From: an uncultured Oscillospiraceae bacterium
GTDB taxonomy: Bacteria > Bacillota > Clostridia > Oscillospirales > Oscillospiraceae
NCBI GenBank assembly: GCA_947624065.1
Contig: CANQIO010000004.1
Location: forward strand, 23,776-87,775
DNA length: 64,000 nt
Direction: 5' to 3'
The position numbers and the translations under genes are program-made. Position 1 is the first letter of the stretch. Each line of letters starts with the position of its first letter. The notes under the pieces were generated by a model. It had not been told where the DNA came from. It saw only the letters and a program-made list of their open reading frames with translations, and searched no databases. Of this stretch, positions 34,795 through 43,499 are shown one piece after another.

Positions 34795-36276
34795 ATGAAA
34801 TACATGAAAAAGCTCTCCTCGCTGCTGCTGGCGGCGCTGCTGCTGGCCTCGTGCCTGCCGGCGGCGGCCCTGGCGGACGACGTGCCCTACGACACCTATA
34901 ACTATGATTACTGGGAGAACGTCGTCCGGATCCCGGCGCCCTATGTGCCCGACGGGTCGATCTCCGGCGTGAGCCTGGGCTGCGGGGCCTTCGCCAGCCC
35001 CCAGGATATCTGCGTGGCGCCGGACGGCGACCTCTATATCGCCGACACCGGCCACAACCGGATTGTGGTGGTGGACGGGACCAGCCATCAGGCGAAAAAG
35101 ATCATCGACTCCTTTGAAAATGAGGGCGAGACCGACACCTTCAACGCGCCCACCGGCGTGTGCGTGTCGGAGAACGAGCAGCTCTACATCGCTGACCGGG
35201 AGAACCAGCGCATCGTGGTGATGGAGCTGGACGGGACCCTGGACCGCATCGTCCGGGACCCCCAGTCGGACGTGCTGCCCGCCGGGTTCGTGTTCAAGCC
35301 CCTGAAGATCTCGGTGGACTATGCCGACCGTATCTACTGCATCGCCCAGAACATGTTCCAGGGCATCCTGGTATTCGAGACCGATGGCCAGTTCTCCGGC
35401 TTCTTCGGCACCATCAACGTCCAGCTGTCCCTGTGGGAGAAGTTCTGGAAAAAGGTGGCCACCAAGGAAGAGCGGCAGAACCAGACCCTGTACATCGCCA
35501 CGGAATTCACCGGCATGGACATCGACGAGAGCGGCTTCGTCTACGCCACCAACATCGACGAGACCGGCAAGCAGGGCGTGCGCCGGCTGAACCCCCGGGG
35601 CGAGGACGTCATCAAGAAGGGCCGCAACGAGGACGTGGGCGGCGATCTTTGGACGGGAGGCTCCGGCGCCTATGCCGGCCCCAGCCAGATCACCGACGTG
35701 GTCTACCGGGGCGAGGGCATCTACTCTCTGCTGGACCGGAAGCGGGGCCGCATCTTCACCTATGACCACGAGGGCAACCTTTTGTACATCTTCGGCGGAC
35801 TGGGCACCCAGGAGGGCACCTTCACCACCCCCGTCGCCATCGAGCAGTGGAACGGGGAGCTGCTGGTGCTGGACGCCACGAGGGCCCAGATAAGCCGCTT
35901 CGCGCCCACGGAATACGGCGGCCTCATCAACCAGGCGGTGGCTCTGCGCTACGACGGAGACGAGGCGCTGGCTGTGCCGCTCTGGGAGCGGGTGCTGGAG
36001 CTGGACGAGAACAACGAGCTGGCCTGCTCCGGCATCGGCAAGGCGTATCTGTCCGCCGGGGACAACGAGTCGGCCATGAAATACCTGAAGCTGGGCATGA
36101 ACCGGGATTACTATTCCGTGGCCTTTAAGCGTTACCGCAGCGAGATCCTCCGGGCCCACCTGGGCCAGGCGCTCACCGCCTTGGGCGTGGTGCTCGTGGT
36201 GGTGCTGGTGGTGACAAGGCTCCGCAAGCGGCGCAAGGCAAAGAAAGCGTCTGAGGAAGGAGGCCTGGTCGGATGA
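34795..36276 (+). CDS. membrane-anchored NHL-repeat beta-propeller with TPR-like tail
   Basis: A 493-residue exported protein. The N-terminal signal (LLLAALLLASCLPAAALA) contains both a lipobox-like LASC and a signal-peptidase-I-like ALA site. Residues about 40-385 show roughly six NHL-type repeats, the clearest being DICVAPDGDLYIADTGHNRIVVVD and GVCVSENEQLYIADRENQRIVVM. Residues about 395-450 look like one to two TPR helices pairs (AVPLWERVLELDENNELACSGIGKAYL). A transmembrane helix (ALGVVLVVVLVVTR) and a very basic tail close the protein. It stands between the first permease pair and the YIP1 gene, with ATGA overlap to the latter. Possible scaffold or sensor outside the cell; no enzyme motif. 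Confidence 0.75.
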   Translation: MKYMKKLSSLLLAALLLASCLPAAALADDVPYDTYNYDYWENVVRIPAPYVPDGSISGVSLGCGAFASPQDICVAPDGDLYIADTGHNRIVVVDGTSHQAKKIIDSFENEGETDTFNAPTGVCVSENEQLYIADRENQRIVVMELDGTLDRIVRDPQSDVLPAGFVFKPLKISVDYADRIYCIAQNMFQGILVFETDGQFSGFFGTINVQLSLWEKFWKKVATKEERQNQTLYIATEFTGMDIDESGFVYATNIDETGKQGVRRLNPRGEDVIKKGRNEDVGGDLWTGGSGAYAGPSQITDVVYRGEGIYSLLDRKRGRIFTYDHEGNLLYIFGGLGTQEGTFTTPVAIEQWNGELLVLDATRAQISRFAPTEYGGLINQAVALRYDGDEALAVPLWERVLELDENNELACSGIGKAYLSAGDNESAMKYLKLGMNRDYYSVAFKRYRSEILRAHLGQALTALGVVLVVVLVVTRLRKRRKAKKASEEGGLVG

Positions 36277-36905
36277 AAGCGGCGTTCGGAAAAGATAAGT
36301 GGCAGTATCTGCTCTATACCATGGGCCATCCCGTGGACGGGTTCTACTGGATCCGCCACCAGGACCGGGGCAGCGTGCCGCTGGCGGTGCTGCTGGTGAT
36401 CTGCTTCTCTCTGTGCTTCTCCATCAACCGCATCAGCGCGAATTTCATCGTCAACGACGTGGAGCCGGCCACGGTGGACAGCCTGCAGGAGCTGTCGGGC
36501 GTGCTGCTCTTATACGCGCTGCTGTGTGTGGGCAACTGGTCCATCACATGCCTGATGAACGGCAGCGGCCGGATGAAGGACATCGCCATCGCCATCGGCT
36601 ACGGCTGCGCGCCGATGATCCCGGCGCTGCTGCTGGCCACGGTGTTCAGCCAGTTCATCACCGTGGACGAGGGGGCGTTCTATTACCTCATCATCGGCCT
36701 GGGCGTGGCATACGCGGCGGTGGTCATGCTGCTGGGCATCCGGCAGGTGCATGACTACACCATGGGCAAGACCCTCATCACCCTGCTGCTGACCTTCGTG
36801 GCGATCCTGTGCATCCTCTTCGTCAGCCTGCTGCTCATCGATCTGATCGGACAGGTGATCAACTTCTTCCGGTCGATCTATACCGAGCTCGTGTTCAGAA
36901 TGTGA
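36273..36905 (+). CDS. YIP1-family membrane protein
   Basis: A 210-residue protein with a soluble N-terminus (GHPVDGFYWIRHQDRG) and five hydrophobic segments, the layout of bacterial YIP1-domain proteins, whose role is unknown. It overlaps the NHL gene by ATGA and is followed 13 bases later by the DUF5696-like gene. Co-translation suggests that the three proteins form one membrane assembly. Confidence 0.75.
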   Translation: MKAAFGKDKWQYLLYTMGHPVDGFYWIRHQDRGSVPLAVLLVICFSLCFSINRISANFIVNDVEPATVDSLQELSGVLLLYALLCVGNWSITCLMNGSGRMKDIAIAIGYGCAPMIPALLLATVFSQFITVDEGAFYYLIIGLGVAYAAVVMLLGIRQVHDYTMGKTLITLLLTFVAILCILFVSLLLIDLIGQVINFFRSIYTELVFRM

Positions 36906-36918
36906 GGAGGGGCGCGGG

Positions 36919-39507
36919 ATGAAAAAGGAAAGAAAACACATCTCCCTGGGAAGAAAGCTGGTATATGCCCTGGTGACGGTGGCCGTGGTGGGCGGACTGA
37001 GCTACCTGGCCTATTACCTGGTCCATTACACCTTTTTCCGGGATTACCAGAGCTACCTCACCTCCTATGCCTATGAAGAGGGCGGCGAGCTGGAGCTGCG
37101 GGGGGAGAAGCTGGAGGAAAACAAGGCTTACGAGCTGGTCTGCGAGAGCGACGAGCTGGCCATGTACCTGAACGAGGACACCACGGATGTGGCGATCCTG
37201 GACAAGCGCAGCGGTGCCGTCACCTACGCCGTCCCGCCCGCGGTGGACGACGACCCGCTGGCCAACAACGTGAACAAGGATTACCTGCGCTCGCATATCA
37301 TCCTCAACTACTATAACGCCTCCCGGACGACCGGTATCTATGACTCCTATTCCATGTCCGTGGAAAAGGGCCAGTTTGAATTCCAGTCCCTGGAGAACGG
37401 CGTGCGCGTGATCTACGAGATGGGCGATTTCTCCAACTCGGCGGGCATCGTGCCCCAGTATATGTCGGAGGAGAAGTACGAGGAGATCGTCGGGCAGCTT
37501 TCCGAGGACGACGCGGCCGCCTTTGGGCGGTATTACACCACCACCTCCGACGTGGACGGGATGCGCCAGATCCTCAAGACCGCCCGCAACAACCGCATCG
37601 CCCTGGAGCGCATCCAGGCCATGCTGGATACCGTGGGCTTCACCGAAGAGGACTACGTGGAGCAGATGGCCATGGCGGGGACCCAGGTCTCCGTGCCCAT
37701 CTCCTTCAAAGTGTCGCTGGAGTACCGGCTGGAGGGCGACCATGTGGACGTGTCCGTGCCCACCTGCGCGCTGGAGGAGAACGGCGGCGCGTCCGTCTAC
37801 CGCATCCAGGTGCTCTACGGCTTCGGTGCGGCCGGGACCGACGAGACGGGCTACATCGTGGTGCCCAACGGGGACGGCTCCCTGATCTACTTCAACAACG
37901 GCAAGAGCACGGCGGGCGTCTATTCCCAGTTCGTCTACGGCATCGATATGCTGGCGGCGGACTACACCGTGCTGGAGACCTCCAACAACGCCCGGATGGG
38001 GCTGTTCGGCCTGTGCAAGGAGAACGGGACCATCCTGGCCACCATCGAGGACGGCGTCTCTCTGGCGTCCATCAGCGCCGGCGTCTCCGGACGGGTGAAC
38101 AGCTACAACAACGCCTATGTGACCTTTGTGGTCCGGGGCAGCGAGACGCTGGAGATGTTCGGCAGCACCGGCAACGAGGCCGCGCTGCCCATCGTGGAGC
38201 CGGCGCCCTATGACCGGAACCTGACGGTGCGCTACACCTTCCTGGACGAGGACCACCAGGGCTATTCCGGCATGGCCAACTATTACCGGGACCGGCTCAT
38301 CGCCGAGGGCGTGCTCACGGAGAAAACGGAAAATGAGCCGCTGAAGTTCTATTATGACGTGCTCTCCGGCGTGAAGATGCGGGAGTTCTTCCTGGGCAAG
38401 CAGTATATGGGCCTGACGGCCATGACCACCTTCGACGAGGCCGGCCAGATCTCCGACGCGCTGGCCCGGTCGGGCATCGAAAACCAGGTCATGAACCTGC
38501 AGGGCTGGTTCAACGGCGGGTACTACCACGACGTGGCCGACCGCATCCGGGTGCCCCGAAAGCTGGGCGGCAGGAGCGGTCTGGAGGCCCTGGGCGACCA
38601 GGTCGCCAACAACGGCGGCACCCTTTACACCGACGTGGCCTTCCAGCAGGTGACGGAGATCAGCAAGCGCTACAACTACAAGGCGGAGATCGCCAAGTAT
38701 TACGGCAGCGGCTATGTGGCCGACTTCGGCATCGTCAATCCAGCCACGCTGCGCCAGACCTCCAGCCTGGGCTATTCGGAGACCATGTACGACCTCATCT
38801 CGCCCAAGTTCCTGGTCCGGTATGTGCGCGAATTCGCCGACCGCTTCGCCAAGCTGGACGTGGACGGCGTCTCCCTGCGGGATCTGGGCTCCGATGTCCA
38901 TTCGGACAAGAAGCGCAGCGAGATGATCGACCGGGAGCAAGCGCTGGACGTGGTGAAGGGCCAGCTGGAGCTGCTGGACGGCACAGAGAAGGACCTGATG
39001 GTCAACCAGGCAAACGATTACGCCTGGGCCGTGGCGGACGACATCACGGACCTGCCTCTGAGCGACAACGAATATGTGATCGTGGATGAGGACATCCCCC
39101 TGTATGAGATGATCGTCCACGGCTGCATCGACTACTGCGGCACCGCCTATAACCTCACCGACGTGGCCGACGACCGGGATCAGGTGCTGACCATGATCGA
39201 GTACGGCGCGGCGCCTCACTTCCTGTTCACTTGGAAGGAGACTTCGGAGATGAAGTACTCCGGCGTGAACCGGTTCTATACCACCTGCTTCGACACCTGG
39301 AAGGACAAGGCCGCGGAGGTGTACGCAGAGCTGGACGGCGTGCTCAGCCAGGTCACCGGCCAGCGGATGGTCTCCCACGAGATCCTGCAGAGCGGCGTGC
39401 GCAAAACGGTCTACAGCGGCGGCACCGTCATCTATGTCAACTACAACACCCAGCCGGTACGCGTGGACGGCGTCAGCGTCCCGGCCAAGGGATACACGGT
39501 ACGGTAA
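36919..39507 (+). CDS. DUF5696-like membrane-anchored protein, possible divergent glycoside hydrolase
   Basis: An 862-residue protein with a short basic N-tail, one transmembrane helix (about residues 13-35, LVYALVTVAVVGGLSYLAYYLV) and a large extracytoplasmic part. I recognise it as the DUF5696 type known from carbohydrate transport clusters. The first half is beta-rich (residues about 50-400). The second (about 440-800) has features of a TIM barrel: NQVMNLQGWFNGGYYHD, GGTLYTDVAFQQV, VDGVSLRDLGSD and HFLFTWKETSEM; Asp and Glu in these strand ends could be catalytic. A small beta domain closes the protein. It lies between YIP1 and the second permease pair. No activity is established; hydrolase function is my inference. 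Confidence 0.7.
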   Translation: MKKERKHISLGRKLVYALVTVAVVGGLSYLAYYLVHYTFFRDYQSYLTSYAYEEGGELELRGEKLEENKAYELVCESDELAMYLNEDTTDVAILDKRSGAVTYAVPPAVDDDPLANNVNKDYLRSHIILNYYNASRTTGIYDSYSMSVEKGQFEFQSLENGVRVIYEMGDFSNSAGIVPQYMSEEKYEEIVGQLSEDDAAAFGRYYTTTSDVDGMRQILKTARNNRIALERIQAMLDTVGFTEEDYVEQMAMAGTQVSVPISFKVSLEYRLEGDHVDVSVPTCALEENGGASVYRIQVLYGFGAAGTDETGYIVVPNGDGSLIYFNNGKSTAGVYSQFVYGIDMLAADYTVLETSNNARMGLFGLCKENGTILATIEDGVSLASISAGVSGRVNSYNNAYVTFVVRGSETLEMFGSTGNEAALPIVEPAPYDRNLTVRYTFLDEDHQGYSGMANYYRDRLIAEGVLTEKTENEPLKFYYDVLSGVKMREFFLGKQYMGLTAMTTFDEAGQISDALARSGIENQVMNLQGWFNGGYYHDVADRIRVPRKLGGRSGLEALGDQVANNGGTLYTDVAFQQVTEISKRYNYKAEIAKYYGSGYVADFGIVNPATLRQTSSLGYSETMYDLISPKFLVRYVREFADRFAKLDVDGVSLRDLGSDVHSDKKRSEMIDREQALDVVKGQLELLDGTEKDLMVNQANDYAWAVADDITDLPLSDNEYVIVDEDIPLYEMIVHGCIDYCGTAYNLTDVADDRDQVLTMIEYGAAPHFLFTWKETSEMKYSGVNRFYTTCFDTWKDKAAEVYAELDGVLSQVTGQRMVSHEILQSGVRKTVYSGGTVIYVNYNTQPVRVDGVSVPAKGYTVR

Positions 39508-39519
39508 GGGGGCGGAGGA

Positions 39520-40431
39520 ATGAAAAAGCATCGACTGAGTTTGGAATCGAAGCGCAAGGTCAACGGCTACCTGTTCATCCTCCCCTGGCTGGTGGGCTTC
39601 ATCGTGTTCTATGTGCGGAGCCTGTTCATGACGGTGGAGTTCTCCCTGTCGGACCTGCAGATGGACGTGGTCAACGGCGGCTATAACCTGACCTGGGTGG
39701 GGCTGAAGAACTACATCTACGCCTTTACCGCCCACGGCAGCTTCAAGCAGATCCTCACCAGCTCCGTGCTGAACATGGTGGTGGACATCCCGCTGATCAT
39801 CTTCTTCAGCCTGTTCATGGCCCTGCTGCTGAACCGGAAGTTCAAGGGCAGGACCCTGGTCCGGGCCATCTTCTTCCTGCCGGTGATCCTGAACGCCGAG
39901 GCCATCCTGGACGCCATCGAGTCGGCCACCGCCATGGTGGCCACGGGCGTGAGCGCCTCCAGCCAGGAGGTGGCCGCGGAGAGCGCGGGCATCGGGATGG
40001 CGTATTACATCGACCTGTTCGGCAGCCTGATGCTGCCCCGGACGGTCCTGGATTACATCGTGGGCGCCACAGACCGGATCACCAGCATCATCTCCGCCTC
40101 CGGCGTGCAGATCGTCATCTTCATCGCCGCGCTCCAGTCCATCCCCAGCAACCTCTACGAGGTGGCCAAGATGGAGGGCGCCACGGCCTATGAGACCTTC
40201 TGGAAGGTGACGCTGCCCATGATCACGCCCCACATCATCACCAACATCGTCTATACGGTGGTGGACAGCTTCGTCTCCAGCGACGTGGTGACGCTGGCAT
40301 ACAACGAGGCCTTTACCAACTACAACTACGGTCTGAGCGCGGTGTTCAGCCTGGTCAGTACGTTGGTCACCTGCGGGATACTGCTGTTGATCTGCGGCGT
40401 GATCACAAAGAAATCGAGCTTCTATAACTGA
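39520..40431 (+). CDS. ABC sugar permease 2A, MalF/UgpA-type
   Basis: A 303-residue permease with EAA loop YEVAKMEGATAYETFWKVTLPMITP near residue 213. It has an unusually long insertion between the middle helices (about residues 125-195, containing SATAMVATGVSASSQEVAAESAG) compared with pair 1. It begins 12 bases after the DUF5696-like gene. Partner of the next gene. Confidence 0.9.
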   Translation: MKKHRLSLESKRKVNGYLFILPWLVGFIVFYVRSLFMTVEFSLSDLQMDVVNGGYNLTWVGLKNYIYAFTAHGSFKQILTSSVLNMVVDIPLIIFFSLFMALLLNRKFKGRTLVRAIFFLPVILNAEAILDAIESATAMVATGVSASSQEVAAESAGIGMAYYIDLFGSLMLPRTVLDYIVGATDRITSIISASGVQIVIFIAALQSIPSNLYEVAKMEGATAYETFWKVTLPMITPHIITNIVYTVVDSFVSSDVVTLAYNEAFTNYNYGLSAVFSLVSTLVTCGILLLICGVITKKSSFYN

Positions 40432-40445
40432 GAGGGGGGATGGAT

Positions 40446-41444
40446 ATGATCAAGGCAGTCAGAGGTTTCTTCCACAGACATATCGACGCCATGCGCGACG
40501 GCTCTACCGCGCTCAACGAGCGGTATGTCATCACAAAGAACATCAAGAACATCCTGTCCACGCTGTTCCGCGTGGTGGTCATCGTGGGGATATGCTATAC
40601 CATCCTGGCCCCGGTGTTCGGCATCATCGCCAACTCCTTCTTCTCCAACAAGGACGCCTATAACCCCATGGTGTACCTGATCCCCCAGGCCCCTACGCTG
40701 GAGCGGTACCAGATGGCCATCGAGATATTGAACTATCTGCCGACGATGTTCAACTCCCTGGTGTACGCGCTGTTTCTGATGGTGCTGCAGATCTTCATCT
40801 GCTCCATGGTGGGATACGGCTTCGCCCGGTTCAAGTTTCCGCTGCGGGGGGCGCTCTTCGCCTGCGTGGTGATCACCATCGTGATCCCCACCCATACGAT
40901 CATGCTGCCGCTGTATATGACCTTCCGGCTGTTCGACCCCTTCGGGATCTGTACGGCGATCTTCGGCCATCCGCTGTCGTTCATGGGCACCACCACTCCC
41001 ATGTATATCCTGACGCTGTTTGGCTGCGGCCTGCGCTCGGGACTGTATATTTACATCTTCAACCAGTTCTTCCGGGGGCTGCCTAAGGAGATCGAAGAGG
41101 CGGCGTTCATGGACGGGGCCGGCACGTGGTACACCTATTTCCGCATCATGCTCCCCAACGCCACCCCCGCGGTCATCACCGTGGCGGTGTTCTCCATGGT
41201 CTGGCAGTATAACGACACGTTCTACGCCAAACTGTTCCTGATCCCCCAGAGCCAGTCCATCGGCATCCGGATCTCTTCGCTGGTGGCCAATATCGCCAAC
41301 CAGTATCAGATCATGGACAAGACCATCCAGAACCTGTATCTGGACGCCGGGATCGTGCTCATGATGCTTCCTGTCGTGCTCATCTACGTGTTCCTGCAGA
41401 AATACTTCATCGAGGGCGTGGAGAGAAGCGGCATCGTCGGTTGA
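40446..41444 (+). CDS. ABC sugar permease 2B, MalG/UgpE-type
   Basis: A 332-residue permease, longer than usual because of an N-terminal cytoplasmic tail of about 40 residues (AVRGFFHRHIDAMRDGSTALNERYVITKN). EAA loop: IEEAAFMDGAGTWYTYFRIMLPNATP near residue 218. ATG 40446 is chosen because the GAGGGGGG ribosome site ends 6 bases before it; ATG 40440 directly abuts that site. Confidence 0.9.
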   Translation: MIKAVRGFFHRHIDAMRDGSTALNERYVITKNIKNILSTLFRVVVIVGICYTILAPVFGIIANSFFSNKDAYNPMVYLIPQAPTLERYQMAIEILNYLPTMFNSLVYALFLMVLQIFICSMVGYGFARFKFPLRGALFACVVITIVIPTHTIMLPLYMTFRLFDPFGICTAIFGHPLSFMGTTTPMYILTLFGCGLRSGLYIYIFNQFFRGLPKEIEEAAFMDGAGTWYTYFRIMLPNATPAVITVAVFSMVWQYNDTFYAKLFLIPQSQSIGIRISSLVANIANQYQIMDKTIQNLYLDAGIVLMMLPVVLIYVFLQKYFIEGVERSGIVG

Positions 41445-41545
41445 TCGAGACATCAGGCATATCGCCCGTTGCGGGGGAAAGGAGGGGGAGCCGGTCCTGA
41501 TCGTGCGTTCCATTTGTCCACTATTATTTTAAGGAGGATATTCAC

Positions 41546-43306
41546 TTGAAAGCAAAAAGAATGCTGGCGCTGCTGATGGTGATGCTCATGTGCGTGGGCA
41601 TCTTCGGCAGTGCGGCCGCGTGGGCCGATGAGGCCCCCGTGAGCGTGGATTTCGAGGACGGAAACATGGGCTTCGTGTCGGTCTACAGCGGCATGGCCAA
41701 CGCCGACGCCTGCGCGTTGGAGGTCGTTGATTACAACGGCAGCAAGGCGCTGCAGATCACCAACGGCAGCGGCAAGGTGCCCTATGTGGCCTTCGACGTG
41801 GTCGGCCTGCTGGGCGACAAGGCCGCCGACGTGGCCTCGATCGACATGACCATGGGCATCGTGAATCCGGACGGCAAGTTCTATGCCTGCTCCGGCAACG
41901 TGATGCTGTGGATGGACGGCGGGCTGAGCTCCGAGAAGCACGGCTGGAGCGTGTATCTGGAGGCCAAGAACCCCAAGAGCGCTCCCGTGACCCTGGACCC
42001 CGCCAAGGGCGAGGTGTTCAGCGCCGAGCAGCCGCTGATGATCGTCACCCTGGAGGTCGATAACGGCGCTACCGCCGGCGAGGCCAACGCGGTGCTGTAC
42101 ATCGACGACATCATCTTCAAGGATGCCGACGGCAACGTCATCCCGGCGGATACCACCGCTTCTTTCACCGCCCCCGACGGCTTCGGCGGCAGCAAGGACA
42201 TGAGCAACCTGCAGTATCTGGGCGCTGACGCCGTGGAGCTGGAGGGCATGGCCGGCAAGGCCGCTGGTGCCTGGACCCAGGACGGCGTGGACATGACCGA
42301 GGAGTTCCTGGCGGCCCTGGTGCCCGGCGCTGTGATCGAGATCGAGTACAGCAGCGAGGCCGGCGACATGTGGATCGTGATGCCCGACGCCAGCGTGGGC
42401 TGGAGCCGTGTGGAGCAGCAGACCGCCGCCACCAACCTCTCCAAGAACATCTGCCAGATCACTTATGAGCAGATCGCGGCCGTCTGCGGCGACGACGTCT
42501 CCGCCTGGGGCGCCCGTCTGCAGTGCGAGGCCAGCGGCGCCTGGGAGGTCTACGGCGTGAAGGTGGGCCAGCCCACCGGCCTGAAGAACCTGGCTGGCAA
42601 GACGGAGATCCCCGGCATGGCCGGCAAGGCCGCCGGCGCCTGGACCCAGGACGGCGTGGAGCTGACCGAAGAGCAGCTGGCGCTGCTGGTGCCCGGCTCC
42701 GTCATCGAGATCAGCTATGCCTCTGAGACTGGCGACATGTGGATCGTGATGCCCGACGCCAGCGTGGGCTGGAGCCGCGTGGGCGACCAGGCCCCCGTGT
42801 GCGACGGCTCTGTGGCCCAGGTCACCTATGAGCAGATCGCGGCCGTGTGCGGCGACGATCCCTCCACCTGGGGCACCCGCATCCAGTGCGAGTCCAGCGG
42901 CGCCTGGGAGGTCTACGGCGTGTCCATCTGCTCCGGCGCTTTCAAGAGCGTGAAGGGCAATGTGGAGATCCCCGAGATGGCCGGCAAGGCCGCCGACGCC
43001 TGGACCCAGGACGGCGTGGAGCTGACCGAAGAGCAGCTGGCCCTGCTGGTGCCCGGCTCCGTGATCACCATCCAGTATCAGTCCGACACCGGCGACATGT
43101 GGATCGTGATGCCCGACGCCAGCGCCGGCTGGAGCCGCGTGGGCAATGAGGCCCCCGTGTGCGACGGTTCCATGGCCCAGGTCACCTATGAGCAGATCGC
43201 GGCCGTGTGCGGCGACGATGTGTCCGCCTGGGGCACCCGTCTGCAGTGCGAGGCCAGCGGCGCCTGGGAAGTGTTCAGCGTCAGCATCGGCACTGCCGCG
43301 GAATAA
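41546..43306 (+). CDS. secreted protein with jelly-roll domain and three near-identical 120-residue repeats
   Basis: A 586-residue exported protein starting with TTG after AAGGAGG. Signal peptide ends at about AAAWA-DE. Residues about 30-215 form a beta-sandwich-like region resembling carbohydrate-binding domains (VDFEDGNMGFVSVYSG ... AVLYIDDIIFKDADG). Three tandem modules follow at about 231-342, 353-462 and 473-582, each with GMAGKAAGAWTQDGV, TEEQLALLVPGSVI, DMWIVMPDAS.GWSRV, TYEQIAAVCGDD and CE(A/S)SGAWEV. The period is exactly 360 bases and the copies are highly similar at DNA level, implying recent duplication. No catalytic motif and no wall anchor. I infer glycan binding, as it stands between the permeases and a binding protein. 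Confidence 0.72.
   Translation: MKAKRMLALLMVMLMCVGIFGSAAAWADEAPVSVDFEDGNMGFVSVYSGMANADACALEVVDYNGSKALQITNGSGKVPYVAFDVVGLLGDKAADVASIDMTMGIVNPDGKFYACSGNVMLWMDGGLSSEKHGWSVYLEAKNPKSAPVTLDPAKGEVFSAEQPLMIVTLEVDNGATAGEANAVLYIDDIIFKDADGNVIPADTTASFTAPDGFGGSKDMSNLQYLGADAVELEGMAGKAAGAWTQDGVDMTEEFLAALVPGAVIEIEYSSEAGDMWIVMPDASVGWSRVEQQTAATNLSKNICQITYEQIAAVCGDDVSAWGARLQCEASGAWEVYGVKVGQPTGLKNLAGKTEIPGMAGKAAGAWTQDGVELTEEQLALLVPGSVIEISYASETGDMWIVMPDASVGWSRVGDQAPVCDGSVAQVTYEQIAAVCGDDPSTWGTRIQCESSGAWEVYGVSICSGAFKSVKGNVEIPEMAGKAADAWTQDGVELTEEQLALLVPGSVITIQYQSDTGDMWIVMPDASAGWSRVGNEAPVCDGSMAQVTYEQIAAVCGDDVSAWGTRLQCEASGAWEVFSVSIGTAAE
42243..43306 (+). repeat. three in-frame 360-bp tandem repeats
   Basis: Copies begin near 42243, 42603 and 42963. 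Copies 2 and 3 are almost identical over long stretches; copy 1 differs by a small insertion (EQQTAATNLSKN). The third copy ends at the stop codon. Confidence 0.85.
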
Positions 43307-43310
43307 CAGA

Positions 43311-43465
43311 CGCTGCGCGCTGTTATTGCAAAAGATACCAGTCGTGCTCCCGGCTTGCGCCGGAACCGCACGACATGGTATAACCGCCGCTGCGCGCTGT
43401 TATTGCAAAAGATACCAGCCGTGCTCCCGGCTCGCGCCGGGACCGCACGACATGGTATGAACCGC
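43311..43465 (+). repeat. two tandem 77-bp repeats, each a long hairpin
   Basis: Copy 1 is 43311-43387, copy 2 is 43388-43465. Each carries CGCTGCGCGCTGTTATTGC followed by a hairpin bounded by ATACCA and TGGTAT (43335-43381 and 43412-43458), with inner pairings CGTGC/GCACG and CCGGC/GCCGG. The few differences between copies leave the stems intact. No T-tract follows. It may be an RNA processing or stabilising element between the repeat protein and the binding protein, or a dispersed genomic repeat. Confidence 0.75.
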
Positions 43466-43499
43466 ACACCATCCACATCTATCAAAGGAGGAATTACGA

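Noticed and set aside
36895..40233. Long minus-strand frame opposite the DUF5696-like gene and permease 2A
   Set aside because: It spans two genuine + strand genes with ribosome sites and membrane segments; composition is that of a shadow frame.
43311..43465. CRISPR array
   Set aside because: Only two copies, directly adjacent with no unique spacer, each a large hairpin; no cas genes nearby.
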